A stretch of DNA of 64,000 bases from Ophioderma brevispina (taxonomy: Eukaryota > Echinodermata > Ophiuroidea > Amphilepidida > Ophiodermatidae): assembly GCA_023653785.1 (NCBI GenBank), contig JAMKCH010051426.1, positions 1 to 64,000 of the forward strand, read 5' to 3'. Shown piece after piece: positions 1-10,221 of this stretch. A program made the position numbers and the translations under genes. The first letter of the stretch is position 1. Each line of letters opens with the position of its first letter. The notes beneath the pieces were generated by a model. It had not been told where the DNA came from, searched no databases, and was given only the letters and a program-made list of their open reading frames with translations.

Positions 1-2010
1 GCTTTTTTGGGCTTTGAACTGATTTTGTTTAAACCAATGTTTTGGACTTGGGAACTTCATTTTTGGCAAATTAGATGTCTGGAGCTTAAAAAGCTGGCAA
101 ATTTTCCCTTCCCCTAAATAAAATTTTAGCATTGAGCTAAAATTTTGATTTTTCAAAGTAGGTCTTAATTAAGGATTCCCAACCAGTAAATACATGAGAA
201 ACAGAGGTAAATCCAGCCCCCACTGCAAATTATGGCATTTTTTTTTTAAATTAAAATTTGCTAGAGTGATTCCGATCTTTAAAACTGAGAGAAATGTTGA
301 GATCTGGGGGTTGAAAATCATGGTTGCTATCAATATCAAGTCAAAATCTTAGGATACAAAAAAAGGTGGCATTGAACTTATTATTTTGATCTAATACCAA
401 TTTTTAACCGTATTCTTACAGGGAGTCTCTGATTGAAAAAGTGCCCTGACCTCCAGGGTCCATGGTGCATGGCTAGTCTTCACGATCCAGTAGCTAGAAA
501 AATTTGGGGATAATACCCTAATTTCATGATTGACCTTGTAGAATATATTTGATTTCAAGCGAATGTTAGCTTTAAGTCTGATATGTTCCATTAGGACAAA
601 ATGGGACTTTTCATTACGGGCGTTCACCTTAAGAACCCAAAATGTACTTGAACAGGGGGTCTAGCGAAACAGTCCTATAAAGACATTACAACCACAAGAT
701 TGAGTTTATTCTTGAATGGACCAGTTAAACTAGTGTATTAAGATGCATTGTTTATGGTGTGGTTAAGGCTTGTGCAAATCTTGAAAAGGTTCCTATTCCT
801 AAATTTCCAAAATGCTGATTAAAACTAGTATGGTAATGGCTCAAATATGATTCTAGAAGAATTTTTTTCGATGGGGGGGGGCTTTTACATCCAATCTTTT
901 TTATCTTCAGAGGGTGAAACTGATGCAGTGCTAGGGAAGAGACGAGGATGAGGCTTTGGATTGGAAGATCTAGATGATGAAGACACAGTTAGACTTAGAG
1001 CTTATCAAGTTTTGTGTTTCTAGGGGGAGTGGTTCATTTTGATCTACTTACTCTACTCCACCAACCCAAACAGGTCAAAAGTGGCTTATGAACAAGGTTG
1101 GTATTTTCGAGACAAGTCCAATTTTTCCAAAATGCACAGATTCAAAGAACAAGTACTGAAGCCAAGGACAAGCCTCATGGAGCTATTAAAGCCCAAACCC
1201 CCTTAAGATGTGGAAAAGTTATAATAAAAGAACGAAAAAAAAAGAAAGGACAAGTTTTGTTCCAAAAGGTGCACTGCCCCCCCCACGTGATTCTCAAACA
1301 ATATCAAGTAGCTGAGCATAAAGATGTGTGGCAAAAGCCAGTAAAGTAGAAAAAGAGGAATCGAGGGTTCAGTGCAAGAGACGGCCCCATCTGCAATAGC
1401 TGCCAGTGTTAGTTGTGTCTTCTTAAGGTTTACTTGCAAAATCTAACATGTTGTGGCAGATACTAACTGCGAGGAGTCCTTTTTGCCTAAACCTCGAAAT
1501 ATAACCGGAAGCTGATGAAATGACAGAAAGAGCTACTGAAAAAGAGGGAATGAAAGAAACAATTATACAGGAAATTTACACCAAATACAGTGGATTGAGG
1601 TTTGGTAAGATATATTTGAAACACCAAAGAAAAGAAGGTAGACTCTTGGAGGGTATTTCCTCCTGGAAAACAAGATTTAAGTGTCCTTCACCTCGCTGTG
1701 TTGAAATACCTGCGAGTTGGAACTTGGATATACAGTAATGGAAAATTGGTTTGCACACACACAATTGCCAACACAGACTGCACACACACACACTTTAAGA
1801 CTTTAAGCTGGTATGTGTTGATATCAAAAACTAAAAAACATACAAATTTAAAAAAAGAAAAAACCTAAAAAATTAAAAACAAAATGCACAATTTGTATAC
1901 ACACCCTTTTGACAAATAGCCTGTCCCCAGCCTGTTTTTTTTTTTTTTGTGCCAATAATAATATGCATAATTATAATAATTTTTTGGCGAACTGTGTTAA
2001 AGTGAACCAG
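1..2010. other. No gene recognised
   Basis: AT-rich sequence with many short homopolymer runs, including a poly-T run near 1936-1949 and a CA-rich patch near 1755-1792. The open frames here are short and have no recognisable motif or splice context. Nothing supports a gene. Confidence 0.5.
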
Positions 2011-2718
2011 TTCTAGGAGTAAGTGCTGGGAGTTACACGGTTACACGAAACGGGAAAAGGTCACTAAACGTTTAGAAAAATTCACTACAAGTTTACACGT
2101 CAGCAAACCCTACAAAATTTTTTTTCAAAAAAACTAAAAAATTAAAAAAGGTCAAATTTTCACCAAAATTACCCTGATCCGGCAGTGAAAAAGTAATTTA
2201 AAGTAACAGTTCCAATGCTTTCTAGAATTGGTTTCCGATTTTACGGAAACGAGAAATCCCCCGTTTACAAGTTTCTGGCTGAGTGGGTTGATCTTCGCAC
2301 TATTCACCCATAAACACAGCCCAATTAAGCGGTGCTTCAATTACAGAGGGATCTCAAAAAAGTAACATGGCAAGCGGTAAGGGCATCTTCCGCAGTGATT
2401 TGTCGTTTGGGATAACTTGGGGGATATTCAACCTCTTTATTTTGGATTAAATTTAAAACATAAAATAGGTACGTACAAACAACATTTTGTTGTTCAAAGA
2501 TGTTATTTATGATCGAATGCAAAAGCCGGGTAAACGATTACGACGATTTTGTGTTTGCAAGAATTGCATTTGAGTGGAAGCGCCAATACAATTTTTTTTT
2601 TTTCGGCAGGTCGTTAAATTGTGATGATCGTTTAATTTTAAACGTTTAAACGGAACGGAAGCACAGACCGTGTAAGCGGATAGGAAATTAAACGGTAACT
2701 CCCAGCTCTATTCTAGAT
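2011..2718. mobile_element. hAT-like non-autonomous DNA element
   Basis: The ends are imperfect inverted repeats: AGTGCTGGGAGTTAC on the left (about 2022-2036) and its complement GTAACTCCCAGCTCT on the right (about 2695-2709). The flanks TTCTAGGA (2011-2018) and TTCTAGAT (2711-2718) match at six of eight bases, as expected for a worn 8-base target duplication. A G-CTGGG terminus with 8-base duplications is typical of hAT elements. The 0.7 kb interior has no transposase frame, so this would be a non-autonomous copy. Family assignment is inference from the ends only. Confidence 0.5.
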
Positions 2719-4753
2719 AAAACAGTCTGGGTGACAGGCCATCTTTAACCGAATATAAACCGTGCAGTACCATTACGCTTTGATAAACATGTTTTTGTGT
2801 AAGTGTAAATGAACCAGTATATTTAAACAAAGAGATAATTGTATGAGTGACAGGCTTTGTCTTTAACATAAAAATGTGCAATCTATATTACGCTTTATCC
2901 AAGAAAATCAATAGATGGAGGCAAGTTCAACGAAGCGCTGACAGATTTTTGTCTTGGATTTTACCCGTAGGTAGAGAAAACCGAATGCACTAATTAACCA
3001 ATTTCATTGGGAATCCCCTATATTCAAGGCACTAAATTTCAACAGTGTTGCTGTTTATAGAATACATCTCTGATGTAGTAGTAGTAAACCCTCTTGTCCA
3101 CCTTGAATCTAAATGGGTAAAACACACCTTAGATAGAATTTTATACCCATGAAAAATGTAAACCCGGGCCACTCGTACCCCCAATGCACATAAGTACACT
3201 CTGAAGTAACACCCAGAGCTAGGTCAATTTGGAATAGACACAACACAGTTTCATACAATCTGCACTCTCTCTCGCTCTCTCTCTCAGTGTCCCGAACAGG
3301 GCACACTAAATAAACTAGGGCTAAGGGCAATTAGCCCTCAGCTTTCACAAAATAACCCCGTTGAAAATTCTTGGCCTATGGTAAATTGCAATACGAGGGC
3401 TACTTTTTGGCAGCATTTGCTCAAATAGCCCCCGTAGGCCCCAAAAGTATTTGGGCCCTTTGCTCCGAAGTATTAGCAGAGCTACAACTCTCCCAGATGT
3501 GCGGGAGGAGACTCCGGAATTGAAATAACTAAATCCCTTTGTGATTGTGGTTTTGGACACTTCTTGCAACTCCTTATAGCTGAGGATTAATTACCATCAT
3601 TGATCAAATTATTTTTGATTGTTTTGTTTTGGAAGCTACCACGTGACAAAAACAGTACAAATTTCCTCCATTGTTGTGTTTGTGCTGAATTGCAGACAGC
3701 CACATAGGGATTACTCTGGTCGTATCTCTGTGTGGTCCCAAAATGTTAACCCTTAATATTATTGCATTGGCCGTATATGAGTGATTCCGCAAGGGCTACG
3801 ATAATGTAACTAGGTGGAAAGGAGGGGGCGGTTGGGGGTGACATGTTGGTGGACCTCATGTACCTTTGGCCGTTCATAGAAGTCCAAGTTTAATTTTACC
3901 CTTTCAAAAATTATGGAATATACTTTTAGTTACACAAACCAATTTTAAGATGTTTAACCCTGCCAAGTTGGTGAAATTTGATATTTTCTTAGACTGAATA
4001 ATGGTTATCCTCTTGCGTATTAGAATCAAGCTTCGAGTTAATCTAGTTAAGGACGATATTTTTTGAAATAAGTAATCAAAAGGTTGCTATCAGATTCTGC
4101 TTGTGAATTTACATTTTAAAAAAATTGGAGAAATAAAGTTTGTAATCTTTTTTTTCCCACATCTCATGTCTATTTTCAAATCACAAAGTGTGTGAATATG
4201 GTGGGAACTTATAAGCTCTCAACAGAAATTGGGGGTATGCCTGCATTACTGCATGGCTTCAAAATTGTCAAATTACACCCATCCCAGTTTAGCTGTACTT
4301 GGTGGTGGGATTGTTACTACACGTGCAAGTTATTGGTGATCAGGAAAAAATTCTTGTATTCGCATAGTAATCAAACTTATTTAATGCAAGTGCATTCCAA
4401 TAAAGATCCACCTAAAAATCTTCATAAGTGCATAGCTGTCCGTTGTACGAAATTCCATCAAAATACTATTTGACAAGGTCTTTGGTCAGTGGCTTTGAAA
4501 TGGTCTTCAGGTAACTGTGTCACATAAAGAACCTTTTCAAGAGCCACTGAATCACAGAAAAAACGGAGTTATTCTTAATACATGCAGTAAACAGATGTAG
4601 CACATGGCAGCAAACAGATGACACATGGCAGTATTACACTTATGACTCATTTGTTGCACTCACATGACGAAATGACTTGTCTAAGCAGGGCACTAATTAG
4701 GTCGAATAGGTCTACAGTATGATCTCGTACAGTTAGCAGTTGCCTTCAACGTT
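2719..4753. other. No gene recognised
   Basis: Unique-looking AT-rich sequence with scattered short frames (the longest is under 95 codons) and no splice-supported coding segment. A short CT-rich tract lies near 3264-3286. Nothing else can be supported. Confidence 0.45.
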
Positions 4754-4980
4754 TTAAAGCGGCACTGGACATTTTAAGCAAATAAGAAATTTCTTCAATT
4801 TGCTGGCAAATGATAGTTCTTGGCCATTGGAAGAGAATAGAGATATATTTTACACATGAAAATAAATATGCCCAAAAATAGATAGGGAAATTAATAAGAG
4901 ACTATAGAATGCATTCAAAACCTCAATTTTTAAATAATTTGCATCTAAAATTAAAATCCAAACCAGAAAATACGTACCAT
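4754..4980 (+). mobile_element. TTAA-flanked repeat, family C (copy 1)
   Basis: Begins with TTAAAGCGGCACTGGACATT. It then shares a stretch with 48082-48250, including AATTTGCT, CAAATGATA and TTGGCCATTGGAAGA. The shared TTAAAG start links it to the other TTAA MITE families in the window. The far end is not visible, so the right boundary is approximate. Confidence 0.45.
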
Positions 4981-5439
4981 AGCCATTAGAGCTAGGAGTT
5001 ACTGTGTAATTTCTTATGTGTGTATAAGATCAGTATTTGTGGTCATGTACCTGTGTACACGGTGATAACATTCAAAGATAACTTCCAACATTCTAGTAAC
5101 CATAAATCATTCGTAGTCAAAGTTATTCGGCGTTGTATTCAGTCATGATATCATCATAACATGGTTTTTTTTACAAGTACCTAATGCTTTAATCCAGGAC
5201 AACATAGTCAAATCCCACCCAAACACCCCGGGAAACAAACGAGTTAAACTCTTGGCGGCCCACCATATTATACAAGATTATCCCCTGGCTTAAAAACCCT
5301 TGGGGGCATTTGTGTGATAGCAGATATATTCTGTATTTATGTGTATGTTTTCCATTTGGTTAGGCTAACTTGGTAAATTTGACTGGGTTTCACCAGGGAG
5401 GAAAGCTTTTTGATCTAAATCAGAATTTTATATGCACGC

Positions 5440-5610
5440 ATATAGAAATACAGAATCAGATAAAAAACTATGCCTCTTGTCTTTATTTCAAGCCAACCAC
5501 TGCAGGTTATGTTTAGCACAACCAGGCCAATAGCAAAAAAAGACAAAATATAAAGTTTGTGATTTTTTGATTGTTTCGGGAACAGCAAATCGGTGCTTTA
5601 TCCCTTGAAG
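5440..5610 (-). mobile_element. TTAA-flanked MITE, family B, partial copy
   Basis: Carries the right-hand part of family B in reverse orientation: GCCAACCACTGCAGGTTATG, a GATTTTTTGATTG stretch, then AGCAAATCGGTGCTTTATCCC. It compares directly with 25800-25956 and, inverted, with 32908-33060. The other end is missing. Confidence 0.5.
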
Positions 5611-5611
5611 C

Positions 5612-5917
5612 AAAGTGGGGCTAGCTTCTATGAAGTCTAGGACTTTGTATTAAAGTGGCAAAGTTGGGGCTAGTCTTCTATGAAGTCTATGACTTTGTAT
5701 AAAGTGGCAACGTTGGGGCTGTCTTATATGAAGTCTATTGCCTGGTATTAAATGTGGCAAAGTTGGGGCTAGTCTCTATGGAAGTCTATGATTTGGATTA
5801 AAAGTGGCACACAGTTGGGGCTAGTCTCTATGAAGTATATGACTTTGTATTAAAGTGGCAAAGTTGGGGCTAGTCTTCTATGAAGTCTATGACTTTGTAT
5901 TAAAGTGGCAAAGTTGG
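5612..5917. repeat. Minisatellite of about 51-base units, six copies
   Basis: Six near-identical head-to-tail units carry TGGGGCTAGTCTTCTATGAA followed by GTCTATGACTTTGTATTAAA and GTGGCAAAGT. Copies differ by point changes and one-base indels. The last unit runs into the B-box half of a tRNA-like SINE at 5918 with no spacer, so the array has either replaced or grown out of the 5' half of that SINE. Confidence 0.85.
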
Positions 5918-6060
5918 GGCCGGTTCGAATCCGGCCAAGGCCACATGGTGGTTTTTTCAACACTACCGTGCGCTGGCCATCTCCAGGGACAAAATAATAA
6001 ATATTACGACCATGTCTACATTGGAGAAATAAGGACGTTTAAATTTCAAAAACACATATA
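5918..6060 (+). mobile_element. tRNA-derived SINE, copy A, 5' truncated
   Basis: Starts at the B box (GGTTCGAATCC, 5921-5931). It continues with the family tail: the poly-T block before CAACACTACCGTGCGCTGGCC, then CATCTCCAGGGA, and ends in a TTTAAATTTCAAAAACA segment. The A-box half is absent and replaced by the minisatellite. It is the first member of the SINE/LINE tandem array. Confidence 0.75.
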
Positions 6061-6081
6061 AATGGATATGCTGATATACAG

Positions 6082-6360
6082 TCTGATGCTATCCGATAGG
6101 AAGGAAAAGCGAAAGGACAGTCGTTCGAACCTAAACACTATAGATGATATCTATTCGCTCCTCTACCAACCCTGACTTGATAGCTCAGTTGGTAAGAGCG
6201 TCGGACATGTAATACGAAGGTCGCCAGGTTGAATCCGGCAAGCGCACATGGGGTTTTTTTCAACACTACGTGGCTGGCCATCTCCAGGTAAAGATTAATA
6301 CATATATATACATCCTTGTCTACATGAGAACTAAGTAGTTTAAATTTCAAAAACAAACAG
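6082..6360 (+). mobile_element. tRNA-derived SINE, copy B
   Basis: Full unit: leader TCTGATGCTATCCGATAGG, a GATGATATCTATTCGCTCC block, then a tRNA-like segment at about 6172-6245. The A box is TAGCTCAGTTGGTAAGAGC and the B box GGTTGAATCC. In the family consensus the anticodon stem TCGTG/TACGA frames a CATGTAA loop, suggesting a tRNA-Thr(UGU)-like source. The loop lacks the usual T33, so it is unlikely to act as a tRNA. The unit ends at the junction with LINE copy 1. Confidence 0.8.
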
Positions 6361-7198
6361 TTCAGGAGGAGGAACGAGTCAGAGATTGATTTTTGTGCTT
6401 GGGGTGAAGGAGAGAAGCAAGTGATTGACGAATGTTAAGGGAATTCCCCTGGAATTACAAAATAGGTTGTGGTTGCCGATTGTGGACAATGGAGGTGAAA
6501 AAAGTGGGGGAGGTAGTGCATGTGAGGGAGGAAGTATGGAAGCTGAAAGAAGGACGAGACAGAATGAATTGAGATGAGAGAAGTGGGCGAGCTTGTGGGG
6601 GCTGTGTCCGATCTGTGGGGGTGTTTTAAGGACGGGGTGTACAGGCGTGTGATGAAAGTGTGTGGGAAAAAGAAAGGGAGGGAGACAGGAACGATACGGG
6701 GTGGTGGAATGACGAGGTGACGGCGGCGATAGGAGAAAGAAGGATGCGTATAAGGAAATGAGGAGAAATGGAACGGAAGAGAATAAGGCAGGCTATAAGA
6801 GAGTTTTGAAGAAGCGAGCAAAGAAATGGTTGCGAAGGCTATGAAAGAGGAGGCTGAGAATGGGCTGAGTGAGTTGAGAGAGAACCCAAACAAAGGTGTA
6901 TAAGTAGTGAAAGGCAATGAAAAAAGGAAGGAAAAGATGTGAGGGGAAAGAGTATGAGCGGAAGTGATGGAAAGTTGAACTCAGTGAGAAAGATAGAGGC
7001 GGGGATGGAAAGAGCATACGGAGAGAATTAAATCATGAATGAGGAGAAGGAATGGGATCAGAGGTGGAGGCTGATTGTGGGGTGGAAGGGCCCGTTGAGA
7101 GAGTCAGTCAGGAAGAAGTGGAATGCAATTGGAGAAATGAAAACACGGAAAGGCCTGCTGGACCCGCGGAAGTTGGAGTGTGGAGCTGATTATTGCGA

Positions 7199-7520
7199 AG
7201 GCAGGCCTACAAAATCCCCAGGGCCATGGGACCGCAGAGTAGAGCAAGGAGCAGTAAGGGTCCAGAAAAAAATTGTGACAAAATGCCGAAAAAAAGTTTT
7301 CAAAAAGTAAGGAAAAATAAAACAAAAAAACACCCGAAAATTCTATACAAAAAGTTCAAATACAGGCCCAGATTGCACCAGAGTGTCAAAAACTGGCCAG
7401 CTGGGAAGGAACTTTGCTGCTAAATGTGCGTGTGATGGCACTTCATGCACATATTGACGAAATTTGGCCCACGTAGTTCGAAGGGGTCCCAGGAAGACAG
7501 AACGAAATTTTTTTGGATAG
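7199..7520. mobile_element. Insertion inside LINE copy 1
   Basis: About 320 bases interrupt LINE copy 1 where copy 2 is continuous (near 11058-11075). The junctions carry GCTGATTATTGCGA on the left and GCTGATTGCGA on the right, a plausible target duplication. The insert is A-rich, with phrases such as AAATCCCCAGGGCCATGGGA and AGAGTGTCAAAAACTGGCCA. No coding frame of note. Element class unknown. Confidence 0.6.
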
Positions 7521-8027
7521 GCTGATTGCGAGTGGAGAGTCAGGGATTGGTGTGATGGAGGGAGTGTGTCAGAGGGTGTTGATGGCGAGGGAATGGGTGG
7601 AGTGGGATGTGAGTGGTGTTAGTTCCAATTTTTAAGGGGAGGGAAAAGGGGATCAATGAGCTGTGGTGCGTAGGGGGTGTGAAGTTGTTGGAAGCATGCG
7701 ATGAAAATGGTGGAGAGGGGTACTAGAGAACAGAATTCGGAGATAGTGAAAGTGGATGAGATGCAAATTGGGTTTATGCCAGGAAGGGAACGATAGATGC
7801 GGTGTTCATTTTGAGGAGGATGCAAGAGAAATCGAGGCAAAACAAGGAAAGAAGCTGTATATGTGCATTTGTGGACTGGCGGAAGGCTTGATAGAGTCCC
7901 GAGCAAAGTGATGGAGTGGGCAATGAGGAAGGAGGGCGGATTACAGAAGTGGTGGTTAGAGCGGCGATGAGAAGTCTGTATTTTTTAAGGAGCAAAAACA
8001 AAGAGTTAGAGTAGGGGTCGGAGTGTC

Positions 8028-8880
8028 TGAAGAGTTGAGGTGAAGGTGGTGTGCATCAGGTTTTGTGCTTCGCGTTGGTTTTGCAAATTGTGGTGATGTG
8101 GTTAGGAGAGTGCAAAGAAGGGTTTGTATGAATGAGATGATGATGTGATGATTTAGTTTTAATGTGTGAGGACAATGGAGGGATTTGTGGGGAAGTTTGG
8201 AAGGGGAGAAGGCATTTGAGAGTGGATGGTCTGAAGGTAAACCGTGGGAAGACTAAGTGATGGTGGAGGGGAGGAGGGGGAGGTGTTAGTGAGTTGAGTA
8301 AGGTGGACCCATGTGGAATATGTGGAAAAGAGGGGAGGCAAATTCCGGGTAGTGTGGGAAATGTGGGGAATGGATATTATGGGAGAGCACAAAGTGAAGA
8401 GAGTGACCCAAAGTTGGGTGATGAGGGGTTGGTTGAGTAGGGTCTGAGTTTGTCTGAGGAGTTTGAGGTGAAGGGGGGTGTGCATCAGGTGTCTGTGCGT
8501 CCGACGTTGTGTTTGCAATGTGGTTGATGTGGTTACGGAAAGTGCAAAAGAGGGTTTGAAGAGGGGAGATGCTGTGTTGATTGGTGCTGATTTAGTTTTA
8601 ATGTGTCGAGAAAGGGAGGGTTGAGGGAGAAGAAGTTTTGGAAGTGGAAGAAGGCCTTTGAGAGTAAGGGCTCTGAAGGTAAACCTTGGTGGTGAAGACA
8701 AAGGGTGGTGAGGGGGAGGAGGGGGAAGGTGTTACGTGAGTAGGTGGACCCATGTGGAATATATGGAAAGAGGTTGAGGGCAAATTCAGTGTGGTTGTGA
8801 AGAAATGTTGGAAATGGATTCTAGGAGATGCACAAAGATGAAGAGAGTGACCCCAAGTTTGGCCAAGGGGAATTGTGTGG
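8028..8880 (+). repeat. Internal tandem duplication of the RT core in LINE copy 1
   Basis: Two units of about 425 bases (about 8028-8450 and 8455-8880). Each contains GAGGTGAAGG..GTGCATCAGG, the palm box GATTTAGTTTTAATGTG and the finger-like GTGGACCCATGTGGAATAT. The second unit resumes SEEFEV-like coding straight after the first breaks off near VTPKLG. The same arrangement exists in LINE copy 2. Confidence 0.75.
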
Positions 8881-9642
8881 GAAGATTGAAAGAAGGGAGT
8901 TGAGGGATAGAGTGGGGAGGGGTGGAAAAGTTGTGTGATGAGGTGGTAAAACAGTGAAGGAGTTCACATACCTAGGGGACAGGATTAGTGAGGGGGGTGG
9001 ATCTTGAGCGGCTGTTGACAGCCAGCGTAAGGTATGGTGGGTGAAGTTTTAGAGAATGTGGCGAGTTGTTACTTGGGAGAAGATTTCCCTTTGAAGCATG
9101 AATTGAAAGGGATGGGTGTATAAGAGCTGTGTGCGATCAGTGATGCTGTATGGACGTGAGCTGGTGGCTGAGTGAAAATGAGATGTGGATTTTGAGACGG
9201 GCAGAGAGAGCAATGGTGATGAGAGCATTGTGTGGTCGTGAAATTGAGGGATAGGAAGAAGCCGAGGGATGAGGCAGATGTTGGTGGAACGCGGCGGCTG
9301 ACCCGATGGAGAAGGCGAATGTGTTGTAAGAGGTTGGGCACGTGCTGAGGAAGGATGAGGAGCATGTTTTAAAAAGGGCTTTTGAGTTTGAGATGGGGGC
9401 AGTTTGAGGAAGAGGGGGCCGACCAAAAGGAGGACATGAGAGGAGCAAGGGAGGAGGAGAGAGGAGGGTGGGGTTGAGGATGGGGGATGCATTGATCGGG
9501 CGAAGTGAAGAGGGGTTAAGGGCGATTGCTACGAATGTGTGAGGTGATGAAGCGGCCACCCCGGTTGCGGGGGACAAAACCGGATTTAAAACTTTGGTTT
9601 TACTACTACTACTAAATATAAATCTTATATGTTAAATATAAA

Positions 9643-9920
9643 GTCTGATGCTATCCGCTAGGAAAGCGAAGGGACAGCCTTTCGAACCTAAAACCCGATA
9701 GATGATATCTGATCGCCTCCTCTACCAAACCTGCCTTGATAGCTAAGTGGTAAGAGCGTCGTGCATTGTAATACGAAGGTCGCCGTGCGAATCCGGCCAA
9801 GCGCACATGGGGTTTTTTCAACACTACCGGAGCTGCACCCAGCTCCAGGGAAGAATTAATAAATATATACATCGTGTCTACATGGAAGATTACTAAGTAG
9901 TTTAAAATTCAAACAACAAA
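9643..9920 (+). mobile_element. tRNA-derived SINE, copy C
   Basis: Full unit with leader TCTGATGCTATCCGCTAGGA, A-box region TAGCTAAGTGGTAAGAGC (one base short), CATTGTAATACGAAGGTCGC, a weak B box (GTGCGAATCC), and a tail ending near TTTAAAATTCAAACAACAAA. It starts about 30 bases after the 3' end of LINE copy 1 and is followed at once by copy D, mirroring the A-B pair. Confidence 0.8.
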
Positions 9921-9951
9921 TGATAATCGTATATAGTTGTAAATATACAGT

Positions 9952-10221
9952 TCTGATGATATCCGCTAGGAAAGCGAAGGACCAGCGGTTTCGAAACCTA
10001 AACACCTAAGATGATATCTATCGCTCCTCTACAACCCTGCGATAGCGGCAGTTGGTAAGAGCGTCGTGCATTAATACGAAGTCGCCGGTTTCGAATCCGG
10101 CAAGCGCTAATGGGGTTTTTCAACACTACGTGCGCTGGCCCTCTCCAGGGAAAGATATAATAAATATATACATCCTTGTCTCCTGAGGAACTAAGTAGTT
10201 TAAATGTCAAAATACCAAACA
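9952..10221 (+). mobile_element. tRNA-derived SINE, copy D
   Basis: Leader TCTGATGATATCCGCTAGG, degenerate A-box region (GATAGCGGCAGTTGGTAAGA), GTCGTGCATTAATACGAAG, B box GGTTTCGAATCCGGCAAGCG with one extra base, and a tail ending TTTAAATGTCAAAATACC. It is fused to LINE copy 2 at the same LINE position as copy B to LINE copy 1, so the SINE-LINE junction was copied as a unit. Confidence 0.8.

Larger units (their letters stand above)
6361..9620 (+). pseudogene. Non-LTR retrotransposon (LINE) copy 1, broken reverse transcriptase
   Basis: Decayed reverse transcriptase read on the plus strand across many frames. Recognisable pieces in order: a linker with WWWNEEV-like residues (about 6690-6720), a GFMP-like block (about 7770), FVDWRKA near 7865, DDLVLMCE-like palm boxes near 8145 and again near 8590, a zinc-finger-like VDPCGICGK at 8306 and again near 8744, then EFTYLGD (8959). 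The 3' end is ACTTTGGTTTTACTACTACT. No endonuclease domain precedes it, so it starts mid-ORF, fused to SINE copy B. Frequent one-base indels break every frame. The plus strand is strongly purine-rich. The long minus-strand open frames here are shadows. Clade not assigned. Confidence 0.8.
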
